Counted from the stretch's first letter, positions 8,616 through 17,521 are shown. The stretch: DNA of 54,367 nucleotides from an uncultured Anaerolineae bacterium (GCA_905479495.1 CAJQMR010000036.1:1-54367), one strand, 5' to 3'. Numbers and translations: made by a program. The notes: generated by a model from the letters alone, not told the origin.

Positions 8616-10346
8616 TTAATTCCGTTTACGCAGTCCAAAATAAAGCAAAATGAGGGTAAAAGCCGTCCCCAATAATAGTCCGGCAACGGCCGTTTGGTTT
8701 TGCGCTGTCTCTTTAGAAATGATGGGTGTTTCTGGCTTTTGCAACATCGTGTGCCAGTCGGGGATTGTCTCTTGTGGTGGCAGGCTGTATTTGGCCTGCC
8801 ACCGCTGCTGGTAGGCATCCCATTCTTTGGCCCAACGGCCGTCTTCCCAGCCCAGCTCCGGCTGGCAAATCGCCTGAATCCTATCCGCCAGCGCCGCACC
8901 GCCTTGCGGCAGCAGCAGCCCCAGCCGTACCCGCCGCAGTAGCAAATCATCGAGATGCACCACGCCTTCACTGCGGGCGGCCCAGCGCAGCTCCGCCCAC
9001 AGCACGTTGGTGTTAGGAATGATGTCCAGCTCGCCTGTTTGGGCTGCGGCCATTAACTCAGACGCTTCTTGCCCATAACGACCAATGAGCCGCCGCCGGA
9101 TTGCTTCTGGCAAAATGGCCGGTAAATCTTCCGTGACCTCGTTGAGGGCGGGTTCATCCTCATCAATTTTGGGCATGTCGGGCAGGGCGGCACGGGCCGC
9201 TTTGAGCGCGTCCAGGGCAATCAGCCGGAAGGTTGTTAGCTTGCCACCGGTCACGGTAAGCAGCCCGTTTTCGGTCCAGACCACATGGTCGCGCGATTCG
9301 TCTGAGGGGTCTGCTTTGCCCGTGTTGATGACGGGACGCACCCCGGCAAAGGTGGCCAGCACGTCATTTAGCGTCAGGGCCAGGGAGGGGTAGCGGGAGT
9401 CAACAGCAGCCATCAGGTAGGCTACCTCGCCTGGGGTAATGTGTGGTTCATGGTCTAGCCCTTCACTGTGGTCCACGTCGGTGGTACCCACCAGCGTGAC
9501 GCCATCCCAGGGGAAAATGAAGACAAAACGGCCGTCCAGCGGGTGATTAAACGACACGGCCTGGGCCAACGGAAAGCGCCATTGCGGGAAAATAAGGTGA
9601 CTGCCGCGCAACGGCCGTAATCGCGGCTCCTGGCCAACCTTTTCTCGCAGATCATCGGCCCAGGCCCCAGTCGCGTTGATGACGATTTTGCTGCGAACGG
9701 CCGTTTCCCGCCCTGTTTCTCGATCTTGCAGCATCACCCCCACAACCTGCCCTTCTTCCCGAATGAGATCAATGGCAGCGACATAGTTTACGGCCGTACC
9801 GCCCGCCGCCACCGCTTCGCGCAGCACGCGCAGCACTAGCCGGGCATCATCGGTTTGGGCGTCAAAATAATGAAACGCGCCGGCCAAATCCTGCACATTC
9901 AGGCGTGGGGCCAGCATCCATACATCTTGTGGGCTGTAGTAACGATGGCTCCATTGCAGCGCCACCAAATCGTAAAAAGAAAGCCCTGCCTGGATGAGCC
10001 ACTTTTCTCGCCGCTGGCCGCTGCCCTTCTCGTTGGCCAGCAAAAAGCCCAGCGGGTCCACTAACCCGGGGGCCGATTCTTGCAGCTTTTGCCGCTCCTG
10101 CACGCTGGCCTGCGTCAGCCCAATTTTGCCCTGCTTCAGGTAGCGCAGCCCGCCGTGTACCAGCTTGGAGCTGCGACTGGAGGTGCCAAAGGCAAAGTCA
10201 CGCTGCTCTACCAGCAGCGTTTTCAACCCCAGCCGGGTTGCCTCGCGCAAAATGCCCGCGCCGGTAATACCGCCGCCCACCACCACAATGTCCCACGGCT
10301 GGTCTAAATTTTGCCAAATCTCTTCACGCCAATTTTTTGTCCACAT
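8616..10346 (-). CDS. glpD: FAD-dependent glycerol-3-phosphate dehydrogenase
   Basis: The enzyme oxidises sn-glycerol-3-phosphate to dihydroxyacetone phosphate and passes electrons to the quinone pool. The dinucleotide-binding motif VVVGGGITGAG is near residue 25. The GlpD signature GTSSRSSKLVHGGLRYLKQG follows, with LVGTTDVDH and VTGGKLTTFR in the catalytic and FAD domains. About 576 residues. The C-terminal ~22 residues form a hydrophobic helix (AGLLLGTAFTLILLYFGL) that probably anchors it in the membrane; E. coli GlpD instead binds peripherally. The start could be 10355 or 10346; the latter has GGGA at a better distance. It follows an AGPS-like gene on the same strand, in a glycerol/dihydroxyacetone island. 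Confidence 0.92.
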   Translation of the reverse strand: MWTKNWREEIWQNLDQPWDIVVVGGGITGAGILREATRLGLKTLLVEQRDFAFGTSSRSSKLVHGGLRYLKQGKIGLTQASVQERQKLQESAPGLVDPLGFLLANEKGSGQRREKWLIQAGLSFYDLVALQWSHRYYSPQDVWMLAPRLNVQDLAGAFHYFDAQTDDARLVLRVLREAVAAGGTAVNYVAAIDLIREEGQVVGVMLQDRETGRETAVRSKIVINATGAWADDLREKVGQEPRLRPLRGSHLIFPQWRFPLAQAVSFNHPLDGRFVFIFPWDGVTLVGTTDVDHSEGLDHEPHITPGEVAYLMAAVDSRYPSLALTLNDVLATFAGVRPVINTGKADPSDESRDHVVWTENGLLTVTGGKLTTFRLIALDALKAARAALPDMPKIDEDEPALNEVTEDLPAILPEAIRRRLIGRYGQEASELMAAAQTGELDIIPNTNVLWAELRWAARSEGVVHLDDLLLRRVRLGLLLPQGGAALADRIQAICQPELGWEDGRWAKEWDAYQQRWQAKYSLPPQETIPDWHTMLQKPETPIISKETAQNQTAVAGLLLGTAFTLILLYFGLRKRN

Positions 10347-10459
10347 AAAAGCCATTCCCGTAGCCGCCGTTTCTTACGGCGAAAAAGTTTGCCAGTGTGC
10401 CAGTGGGTGAATTTGTAATTGAGTAATTGGGTAATTCACCCCTTCACCTTGTCACCCCC

Positions 10460-12064
10460 TCACCCTGCCACCCCCTTCACCAACACCCCCGGATTCATCA
10501 CCCCCACCGGATCAAACTGCCGCGCCAGCGCTTTCAGGGTGGCAATGCCCAACTCGCCCTTTTCAGCCTTCAGGTAAGGTTGGTGGTCCTTGCCCACGCC
10601 GTGCTGGTGGCTGATGGTGCCGCCGTGGCGCACGATGGCTTGGCTGGCGGCCGTTTTCATGGCCGTCCATCTGGCTAAATTTTCATCTGGGTCGGTGGCA
10701 AGGCGGAAGAGGTAGGTGGTGTAGATGCTGCATCCGGTGGCGTACATGTGCGACAGATGGGTGAAAACGTGCAGCCGCTCGCCAAATGTTTCCATGGCCG
10801 CTTTGAGGCTGGTCTCGATATCTTGCAGGGTGGCGTCTACCTGGTTCCAGGTAACGGCCGTTTCCAATGTATCTACCCCGTAGCCGATTTTCCACAGCGC
10901 ATTGCGCAGGTAGGGGGTGCGGAAGCGTCCCTTTTGCCACTGGTTGCCAAACTGCTGCCCCACATGGATGCCGTCCTGCTCTTTGGCCAGGCTTACTGCC
11001 TCGCTGCGGGCCGTGTTAACGATGTGCCGGTTGCCGCTGAAGCCCAGCAGCAGCATTGCCTTGCCTTCATCGACGCCGCGCATGCTCAGCAGCCGTTCCA
11101 GCGTGCCGATAAGCATCTCGTGCCCGGCCAGCTTGAGGGTTGTTTCGGTTTCAATGCCGGTGCTCAGGCGCACCATCGAGAGGGGTAGATTGGCCTGGAG
11201 CATTTGGCGCACGGCCGTTTTGCCTGCCTCAAAGTTGGGGAAGAAAATCGCATTAAATGACTCTTTCTCCGGCAGCGTTGAAATGCGCATGGTGGCCTCA
11301 GTGATGATGCCCAATCGTCCCTCAGAGCCAAGCACCAGCTGGCGCAAATCTGGCCCGGCGGCGGAAGCGGGCAGGGGGGGCATGATGAGTTCGCCCGCCG
11401 GAGCCAGCAGCTTGCCCCCCGCAAACAGATCCTCGATACGGCCGTAGCCCCGTGACTGCTGCCCGCTGGAGCGTGTAGCCACCCAGCCCCCCAGCGTGGA
11501 ATATTCAAACGATTGGGGAAAATGGCCTAGCGTGTACCCTTTGGCTCGCAGTTGGGCCTCCATTTCTGGCCCGGCCACGCCCGCGCCAAAGGTGGCCAGC
11601 TGGCTGGTGCTGTCCAGCGCGGTGAGGCGGCTGAGGCGCTGTAAATTCACGGTGAGCACGGGGCGGTCGCCCGATTCTGGGTTGATGTGGCCGACGACGC
11701 TGGTGCCGCCGCCATAGGGAATCAGCTTGATGTCGTGGCTGCGGGCAAACTGGAGCAGAGTGCGTACGTCGGCTTCGGTTTGGGGGAAGGCGACGCCATC
11801 GGGGAAGGCGGGAATGTGTCCGCTGCGCAAGGCTACCCAGTCGGGGAAGCTTTGGCCACGGGCGTGCTTCAGCCGCGTTTCCGCATCGGTTTGGACGAGC
11901 GGATGGGCGGGCAAGCGGCTTTCTGGCACGGTGGCAATGACGTCGGCCAGGGCAGCATCCTGAGGCGGTGTGGCTTCACCCACCAGATCAATAAGGTAGT
12001 CGCCTGCTTTTTCGGGGAGCGGATAGGTTACGGCCGTATCCCCCCAACCATTCCATCGTTTCAT
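10460..12064 (-). CDS. AGPS-like FAD-binding oxidoreductase
   Basis: This 534-residue flavoprotein belongs to the vanillyl-alcohol-oxidase/FAD_binding_4 fold. The FAD motif IPYGGGTSVVGHINP lies at ~115-129. The C-terminal SHQHGVGK (~485-492) resembles the His cluster of alkyl-dihydroxyacetonephosphate synthase (SHHHGVGK) more than the GEHG of glycolate or lactate oxidases. AGPS uses FAD non-redox to make alkyl-DHAP for ether lipids; the bacterial homologue may do this or be a dehydrogenase. The ATG at 12064 has AAGGA eight bases upstream. An in-frame start at 12283 would overlap the divergent dhaR gene and is rejected. It is probably co-transcribed with glpD. Confidence 0.8.
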   Translation of the reverse strand: MKRWNGWGDTAVTYPLPEKAGDYLIDLVGEATPPQDAALADVIATVPESRLPAHPLVQTDAETRLKHARGQSFPDWVALRSGHIPAFPDGVAFPQTEADVRTLLQFARSHDIKLIPYGGGTSVVGHINPESGDRPVLTVNLQRLSRLTALDSTSQLATFGAGVAGPEMEAQLRAKGYTLGHFPQSFEYSTLGGWVATRSSGQQSRGYGRIEDLFAGGKLLAPAGELIMPPLPASAAGPDLRQLVLGSEGRLGIITEATMRISTLPEKESFNAIFFPNFEAGKTAVRQMLQANLPLSMVRLSTGIETETTLKLAGHEMLIGTLERLLSMRGVDEGKAMLLLGFSGNRHIVNTARSEAVSLAKEQDGIHVGQQFGNQWQKGRFRTPYLRNALWKIGYGVDTLETAVTWNQVDATLQDIETSLKAAMETFGERLHVFTHLSHMYATGCSIYTTYLFRLATDPDENLARWTAMKTAASQAIVRHGGTISHQHGVGKDHQPYLKAEKGELGIATLKALARQFDPVGVMNPGVLVKGVAG

Positions 12065-12163
12065 AGCTGCCATCCTTGTGTGTTTACTTTTCTGAATGAT
12101 AGGCCAGATGATGGTTGGTTGTCCAGAAGTTGCGCCGGGCAGTGATTTTTGTGAAAATGCATC

Positions 12164-14158
12164 ATGCAGCCAATTGGATATCCGGTTAATCATTCGCTTT
12201 TGCGGCAATATTGGCAAACCTTTATGGCCACGGGCCAGGTAACGGCCGTTGTTGGCGCGGACCCAGACCAGACGATTATTCAATCATGGCAGCGCTGCGC
12301 TCCTCTGGCAGACCCCACGAATAAACCAAACCCGCCAAGATTGCGGGAACCCGCCCTGAAATCATTGTTAAAGTCCCAACAGGATTTGATCACGGTGGCC
12401 GTCCCTTTTATGGAAGATATGCACCAATATATTGAAGGGTCTGGCTCGGCTATTCTGCTGGCCGATGGCACGAGCTGTATTTTATCCCTCTGCGGCGACC
12501 CGGTGGCCCAAGAGATGGTGGAGACGCGCAATTTGGGCGTTGGCACCTATTGGTCTGAGCTGTATCTGGGCACCAATGCGCTGGGGGTGACGCTGGTGGC
12601 AGCGATGCCGGTACAGGTGGTGGGGGCGGAGCATTACTACCAGAAATTCCATAAATTCACCAGCACGGCTGCACCTATCCATGATGTGAACGGCCGTATC
12701 ATTGGCATTATTGGCGTGGTGAGTAGTGTTGAAGACGCAACCTCGCATACCCTGTCGCTGGTCATGGCTGTGGCCCGGGCTATCACAAATCAGCTCCAGG
12801 CAGAACTCTACTTAGAAGAAGCCAATCGTCGGTTGACCGAGCTCAACACCATCATGGAATCCATTACGGAAGGCGTGCTGACCTGGAACGCGCTTGGGAA
12901 AATCAACCATGTTAATTCGCAGGCGGGGCGATTATTAAACCTATCCCCAGCGTCAGTGGTGGGGCTGCCGTTAACAGAGGTGCTGACCCTGCCAGAAGTG
13001 TTGCAAACGGCGTTGGTAGACAATCAGGATGTAGAAGATACAGAAGTGACGTTGGTGGTCAAAATTTCAGGCGAGCATTTGCAGACAATTGTGACGCTGC
13101 GGGTGGTGTGGGAATATGGCCATCCTGTTGGCTACATGATGATGCTGCGGCCGTTGGCGCAGGTGCGCCGTTTGGTGCATCAGCAGGTGGGCAGCCAGGC
13201 GACCCTGAAACTGGAAGATATTTTTGCCGAGTCGGCGGCGATGCGTCCTGTAACCCGGCAGGCACGTATTGCGGCACGGGGTAATGCCCCAGTTTTGCTG
13301 CGGGGCGAGGGGGGTGTGGGCAAAAACCATCTGGCTCGGGCCATTCACAACGACAGCGTTCGTGCCGAAAAACCGTTCATCTCCATTAACTGCCACGCTA
13401 TTCCCCGCGAGTTGATCATCAGCGAATTTCTGGGATCTGAGAAGGAGTCCGGTCGAGACGGCCGTCCCAGCAAATTTGAGCTGGCGCACGAAGGGACGCT
13501 GCTGCTGGATCAGGTGGAAAGTTTATCATTAGAAATGCAGTCCGCCTTGCTTCAGGTCATTGAGACGGGGCACGTCATGCGCCTGGGCAGCGTCCGCCCC
13601 ATTCCGGTGGACGTGCGGGTGGTGGCGGCCACCACGGCCGATCTAGAGAAGTCGGTGGCGGAGGGGAACTTCTTGTCACATTTATATTATCGCTTTTCGG
13701 TGTTCAACATCACCATTCCGCCTTTGCGTGAGCGGACGGATGACATTTTACTGCTGGCCAAGCGGTTGCTGGCTCGTTCGGCGCGGCGGCATGGCCAAAA
13801 CATGGTGCTGGATGATGAGGCGATGGCCATTTTGCGCCGTTATCCCTGGCCGGGCAATGTGCGTGAATTGGAAATGGTGTTGGAGCGGGCAGCTTACCAG
13901 AGCAACGATTATGTTATTCACCTGGTGGATTTGCCGGAGAATGTGCGAAACGGCCGTGTGGTGGTGGGGCGGGGGCCAGAACCGCAGCCGGTACTTTCGG
14001 CGGCAGAGGCGGAGCGTGAGGCGATTATTCGGGCGGGGTGGGCCTGTAAGGGGCGTGTTTCTGAGATGGCGCGCGAGCTGGAAATTGGCCGAACGACGCT
14101 GTGGCGTAAGATGAAAGTGCACCAAATTGACCCGTCACGCTTTAGAAACGGCCGTTAA
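12164..14158 (+). CDS. dhaR: DhaR-type activator of glycerol/dihydroxyacetone genes
   Basis: This 664-residue regulator has an N-terminal GAF-like sensor (~60-210), a PAS domain (~225-330), an AAA+ domain (~355-590) and a Fis-type helix-turn-helix (~625-660, LEIGRTTLWRKMKVHQI). Walker A is present (GEGGVGKN, ~381). The GAFTGA loop that contacts sigma-54 is replaced by ESGRDG (~428), and the Walker B Asp-Glu is Asp-Gln. The same decay is seen in E. coli DhaR, which works with sigma-70 and is controlled by DhaK/DhaL binding. Gene order (glpF, dhaK, dhaL downstream) supports the call. The start has no clear ribosome site; an ATG 60 bases later is possible. Confidence 0.85.
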   Translation: MQPIGYPVNHSLLRQYWQTFMATGQVTAVVGADPDQTIIQSWQRCAPLADPTNKPNPPRLREPALKSLLKSQQDLITVAVPFMEDMHQYIEGSGSAILLADGTSCILSLCGDPVAQEMVETRNLGVGTYWSELYLGTNALGVTLVAAMPVQVVGAEHYYQKFHKFTSTAAPIHDVNGRIIGIIGVVSSVEDATSHTLSLVMAVARAITNQLQAELYLEEANRRLTELNTIMESITEGVLTWNALGKINHVNSQAGRLLNLSPASVVGLPLTEVLTLPEVLQTALVDNQDVEDTEVTLVVKISGEHLQTIVTLRVVWEYGHPVGYMMMLRPLAQVRRLVHQQVGSQATLKLEDIFAESAAMRPVTRQARIAARGNAPVLLRGEGGVGKNHLARAIHNDSVRAEKPFISINCHAIPRELIISEFLGSEKESGRDGRPSKFELAHEGTLLLDQVESLSLEMQSALLQVIETGHVMRLGSVRPIPVDVRVVAATTADLEKSVAEGNFLSHLYYRFSVFNITIPPLRERTDDILLLAKRLLARSARRHGQNMVLDDEAMAILRRYPWPGNVRELEMVLERAAYQSNDYVIHLVDLPENVRNGRVVVGRGPEPQPVLSAAEAEREAIIRAGWACKGRVSEMARELEIGRTTLWRKMKVHQIDPSRFRNGR

Positions 14159-14180
14159 AAGAGCTATTCTTACACCCGGG

Positions 14181-14229
14181 TGTTTCATATTGAAACATTT
14201 TTGGCGACATCCTGTTTCATGTTGAAACA
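14181..14229 (+). promoter_or_regulatory. Two 17-bp palindromes, candidate DhaR sites
   Basis: TGTTTCATATTGAAACA (14181-14197) and TGTTTCATGTTGAAACA (14213-14229) are near-perfect palindromes differing at one central base. Their centres are 32 bp apart, three helical turns. They lie after dhaR and before glpF, about 60 and 92 bases upstream of the start predicted for the promoter at 14245-14274. Assignment to DhaR rests on position only. Confidence 0.65.
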
Positions 14230-14244
14230 AAAACCTGCTTTTCC

Positions 14245-14274
14245 TTGATGAATTTGCCACCTACCCCGTATAGT
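14245..14274 (+). promoter_or_regulatory. Sigma-70-like promoter of the glpF-dhaKL region
   Basis: TTGATG (14245-14250), an 18-bp spacer and TATAGT (14269-14274) make a moderate sigma-70-type promoter. No sigma-54 element (TGGCAC-N5-TTGC) was found between dhaR and glpF. The spacing to the two palindromes fits class-I activation. Confidence 0.5.
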
Positions 14275-14648
14275 ATCCCAGTGTTGTAGAAACTGCATAA
14301 CAAAACAAAGCTTCACGTTGTATTTATTGCCCAAGAACTTTCCAATTGAAGATTTTTGTTTGTAACAGCTTTTTTGAATAGCTGATTGTTCAAAACAAAT
14401 AGCTGTTTGAAAGTTGGGTAATAGTTGGTTTAAGAAAAGGAGGTGATAGTCCGGCAAGTTTCCGCGAAGAAAAGGCGACTTTTACTCATAGAAAACGATT
14501 TTCTTTCGTTTTCAAGTTTTATACAGTGAGTGTACGCGATCAGATTCATATACCTATTTCTCAAACCACATTATCGCCTCCCCACATCACTGTACCTCTG
14601 CATTTACAAAACTAGGAAGAAGTAGAATCTCTCAAGGAGTTGGAAAAA
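14275..14648 (+). other. Long untranslated leader before glpF
   Basis: About 370 AT-rich bases without a credible gene or ACGGCCGT motif. GAAAACG (14491-14497) and CGTTTTC (14507-14513) form an inverted repeat around nine bases, a possible operator. AAGGAGGTGATAG near 14437 resembles an anti-ribosomal sequence but precedes no credible open frame. Confidence 0.4.
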
Positions 14649-15374
14649 ATGGATAACCTGCTTGGTGAATTTCTTGGCACAATGTTTTTAATCATTTTGG
14701 GTGATGGCGTTGTCGCCAACGTTCTCTTAAGTAAATCAAAAGGTGAAAATGCCGGCTGGATTGTCATTACCACAGGCTGGGCCATGGCAGTTATGGTTGG
14801 TGTTTTTGTTTCAATTTCTGCCGGTGCCCCGCAGGCAGATATCAATCCGGCTGTGACCATTGGCAAATGGCTCATTTTGGGCACATATGACGCTGGTCAG
14901 GCCATTGTTACCATGCTCATTCAAACGGCTGGTGCTTTTGTTGGCGCTGTTATTGTCTGGTTGTCTTACTATCGTCATTGGTCTGAAACCAGTGATGCTG
15001 GTCTGAAATTAGGCGTATTTTCCACGGGCCCGGCTATCCGTGACACCACCTGGAACTTTGTGACTGAGGTAATCGGCACGATGGTTCTGTTGATTGGTGT
15101 TGGCGCTATTTTCTCTGATGCTACAGGTGGCAACCCAGCCGCTGGTTTAGGCCCGTATCTGGTTGGTGCTTTGGTTTGGGGTATTGGCCTCTCGTTGGGT
15201 GGCCCCACCGGGTATGCTATCAACCCGGCTCGTGACCTTGGCCCGCGTATCGCCCACTTCTTGCTCCCCATCGCTGGCAAAGGCGATTCGGATTGGGGCT
15301 ATGGTTGGATTCCGGTAGTCGCGCCACTGGTAGGCGGTGTATTGGGCGCTTTGGTCTGGAACCTCGTATTCTAA
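14649..15374 (+). CDS. glpF: Glycerol uptake facilitator (aquaglyceroporin)
   Basis: This 241-residue integral membrane protein of the MIP family passively imports glycerol. Both pore motifs are present: INPAVT (~65) and INPARDLGPR (~191). The second continues into the Asp typical of glycerol-conducting members. About six hydrophobic helices are visible. The ATG at 14649 has AAGGAG nine bases upstream. It is the first structural gene after dhaR, followed by dhaK, dhaL and glpK. The gene contains no ACGGCCGT copy. Confidence 0.94.
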   Translation: MDNLLGEFLGTMFLIILGDGVVANVLLSKSKGENAGWIVITTGWAMAVMVGVFVSISAGAPQADINPAVTIGKWLILGTYDAGQAIVTMLIQTAGAFVGAVIVWLSYYRHWSETSDAGLKLGVFSTGPAIRDTTWNFVTEVIGTMVLLIGVGAIFSDATGGNPAAGLGPYLVGALVWGIGLSLGGPTGYAINPARDLGPRIAHFLLPIAGKGDSDWGYGWIPVVAPLVGGVLGALVWNLVF

Positions 15375-15416
15375 GAGCATTAAGAAGTCATAGAGTCTTA
15401 AAGAAGACATTACATG

Positions 15417-15510
15417 AGGCAGGTCAGGTGATCAGGTAGCCATAGAGATTCTTGCAGCGTCACAGATGCAAGAGAATATAGACCTGAACGTTCATGGCCT
15501 GCCTTTTTTT
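15417..15510 (+). terminator. Large branched hairpin ending in poly-T after glpF
   Basis: AGGCAGG (15417-15423) pairs with CCTGCCT just before seven T residues. Inside lie further complementary pairs: TCAGGT with ACCTGA, and TTCTTGCA with TGCAAGAG. A simple terminator would need only the outer stem, so the internal arms may form a multi-branch RNA such as an attenuator between glpF and dhaK. Confidence 0.55.
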
Positions 15511-15534
15511 CGCTAGCTGACCGGGAATTTCCTT

Positions 15535-15564
15535 ACAAATTTTGTGCATTTTACAAAAGTGCAC
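15535..15564 (+). promoter_or_regulatory. Overlapping inverted repeats before dhaK
   Basis: ACAAATTTTGTGCATTTTAC and the following AAAAGTGCAC contain TTTTGT/ACAAAA and GTGCA/TGCAC symmetries. The site is 50-80 bases upstream of dhaK, after the glpF terminator-like structure. It is a candidate operator of unknown partner and differs from the TGTTTCA palindromes. Confidence 0.35.
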
Positions 15565-15613
15565 TTGTTGAGAAAGTTGTTTTTCGGATCAGTTCATGAA
15601 GGAGCGTTGTTAC

Positions 15614-16687
15614 ATGAAAAAATTAATTAATGGGGTGGATGATGTTGTTAAGGAGCAGCTTGAAGGGATGGCATTGGCTCATGCTGATGAAATTAAGGTA
15701 AGTTACGATCCCTTCTATGTGATACGTGCTGATGCTCCTGTTGAAGGTAAAGTGGCCATAATATCGGGTGGTGGCAGCGGCCACGAGCCGATGCATGGTG
15801 GTTTTGTGGGCATGGGCATGTTAGATGGCGCTTGCCCTGGCGAGGTGTTTACGTCGCCAACCCCGGACCAGATGTACGAGTGTGCCAAAGCAGTAGACAG
15901 CGGTGCTGGCGTGTTGTTCCTGGTTAAGAATTACACTGGGGACGTGCTGAACTTTGAAACGGCCGCAGAGCTAGCCTATGCTGATGGCATCAAGGTACAG
16001 TCTATTCTGATCGATGATGATGCTGCTGTGAAAGATAGTTTGTATACGGCTGGTCGGCGCGGGGTGGGCACCACGGTGATTGTAGAAAAAATTGTGGGTG
16101 CTGCTGCTGAAGCTGGCTACGATTTGGATCAATGTGCCGATTTGGCGCGGAAGGTAAACATGAACGGCCGTTCCATTGGCATCGCCCTTACCTCCTGCAT
16201 TGTGCCCTCTGCTGGCAAGCCAACCTTCGATCTGGGTGAGGGTGAGTTTGAGTTTGGCATTGGCATTCATGGTGAACCAGGCCGTAAACGCCTGCCCATG
16301 ACCACCGCCGATGAAATCACCGCCATGATGGCTGCGGCCGTTTTGGACGATGAGGCATACTCTCGCACCGTGCGCGAATGGGACAACGAAAACGGCACCT
16401 GGGTGGACAAAGAACTCACCGATGAGCCATTCAAATCTGGCGATTCTGTGATCGCTTTTGTTAACAGCATGGGTGGTACACCTGTATCGGAGCTGTATGC
16501 TATCTATCGCAAGCTAGTTACAGAATGTGAAGCACGCGGCGTCACGATTGTCCGCAATTTAATTGGTCCCTACATTACCTCTTTGGAAATGCAGGGTTGT
16601 TCCATCACGCTTGTCAAAGCAGACGATGAAATCCTCAAGTTCTGGGATGCACCAGTAAACACCGTCGGTTTGCGTTGGGGAGCATAG
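15614..16687 (+). CDS. dhaK: Dihydroxyacetone kinase, DhaK subunit
   Basis: DhaK binds dihydroxyacetone covalently through a histidine and receives phosphate from ADP held by DhaL. The 357-residue protein carries GGGSGHEPMHGGFVG (~50-64) and the substrate His in GIGIHGEPGRKR (about residue 219, matching His218 of E. coli DhaK). The ATG at 15614 has AAGGAG nine bases upstream; an ATG eighteen bases earlier overlaps that site. dhaL follows after a short hairpin-bearing spacer, and glpK after that. Confidence 0.95.
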   Translation: MKKLINGVDDVVKEQLEGMALAHADEIKVSYDPFYVIRADAPVEGKVAIISGGGSGHEPMHGGFVGMGMLDGACPGEVFTSPTPDQMYECAKAVDSGAGVLFLVKNYTGDVLNFETAAELAYADGIKVQSILIDDDAAVKDSLYTAGRRGVGTTVIVEKIVGAAAEAGYDLDQCADLARKVNMNGRSIGIALTSCIVPSAGKPTFDLGEGEFEFGIGIHGEPGRKRLPMTTADEITAMMAAAVLDDEAYSRTVREWDNENGTWVDKELTDEPFKSGDSVIAFVNSMGGTPVSELYAIYRKLVTECEARGVTIVRNLIGPYITSLEMQGCSITLVKADDEILKFWDAPVNTVGLRWGA

Positions 16688-16705
16688 TAACAGTAATCAG
16701 TCTAT

Positions 16706-16763
16706 CGGTAATCGGCAGGTCAGGCAGACTGCCGATTACCGATTATCGACTACCGATTACCGA
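16706..16763. repeat. Heptad-repeat hairpin between dhaK and dhaL
   Basis: CGGTAATCGGCAG (16706-16718) is exactly complementary to CTGCCGATTACCG (16729-16741), and the right arm continues into tandem CGATTAT/CGACTAC/CGATTAC heptads. Related heptads occur near 36861 and 45079-45130. The hairpin could set the dhaK:dhaL expression ratio. Confidence 0.75.
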
Positions 16764-16784
16764 AACAGAAGGAGCGGGTCTTTT

Positions 16785-17414
16785 ATGATAACCAAAGACC
16801 AAATCGTGCGGTGGCTTGAAAAGACAGCGGCCGTTTTGAAAGAAAACAAAAGTTACCTTACTGACCTGGATTCCGCTATCGGGGATGCTGATCATGGCAC
16901 CAATATGGATCGAGGTTTCAAGAAGGTGATGGAGAAATTGCCAACAGTTGCTGACAAAGACATTGGCAATATTCTGAAGACCACTGGGATGACGCTTATC
17001 TCCAGTGTTGGTGGTGCCAGTGGACCGCTGTACGGCACGTTTTTTATGCGCAGTGGTATGGCAATGGCTGCTAAAGAAGAGTTGAACGACGACGATTTGT
17101 TTAAGCTGCTTCAGGCTGGTGTTGAAGGTGTTTTGCAACGGGGTCGCCCCAATCTTGAAGACAAAACTATGTACGATGCCTGGGCACCTGCTCTGGAAGC
17201 GATGCAAACGGCCTTGTCTGCTGGAAAGGGAACGGTTGAGGTATTAGAAACGGCCGTTGCCGCCGCCGAACAAGGTATGAAAAACACAATTCCCCTCCAG
17301 GCCCGCAAAGGCAGGGCGAGTTATTTGGGTGAACGCAGCATTGGCCACCAGGATCCCGGTGCCACATCATCCTACCTGATGCTCAATGCCCTGCTAGAAA
17401 CCGTTAAAGAATAA
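16785..17414 (+). CDS. dhaL: Dihydroxyacetone kinase, ADP-binding DhaL subunit
   Basis: DhaL holds ADP, is re-phosphorylated by DhaM and transfers phosphate to DhaK-bound dihydroxyacetone. The 209-residue protein has the metal/ADP signature LDSAIGDADHGTNM (~28-41, with Asp34 and Asp36), VGGASGPLYG (~75-84), and GRASYLGERSIGHQDPGA near the C-terminus. AAGGAG lies ten bases before the ATG. The PEP-type DhaL is expected to work with the DhaM-HPr-EI fusion encoded after glpK. Confidence 0.95.
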   Translation: MITKDQIVRWLEKTAAVLKENKSYLTDLDSAIGDADHGTNMDRGFKKVMEKLPTVADKDIGNILKTTGMTLISSVGGASGPLYGTFFMRSGMAMAAKEELNDDDLFKLLQAGVEGVLQRGRPNLEDKTMYDAWAPALEAMQTALSAGKGTVEVLETAVAAAEQGMKNTIPLQARKGRASYLGERSIGHQDPGATSSYLMLNALLETVKE

Positions 17415-17521
17415 CACGAAGAGAGACCTATCAGGTCTACTGCAAAATTTCAGTGCAATTTGTGTAATCTGCAAGCGCAAACTGCGCCATCTGCGGATTA
17501 TCTTTTTAGGAAGGAGTAATA

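Noticed and set aside
8567..8971. Open frame ending in a PRAPRAPR repeat
   Set aside because: The Pro-Arg repeat is only the translation of the 9-bp tandem repeat at 8574-8609, and the rest overlaps glpD in another frame.
10460..12283. Longer start of the AGPS-like gene at 12283
   Set aside because: It would overlap the divergent dhaR gene by 120 bases and has no homologous N-terminal motif. The ATG at 12064 has a good ribosome site.
14230..14648. Sigma-54 promoter for glpF
   Set aside because: No TGGCAC-N5-TTGC element was found, and DhaR lacks the GAFTGA loop needed to work with sigma-54.
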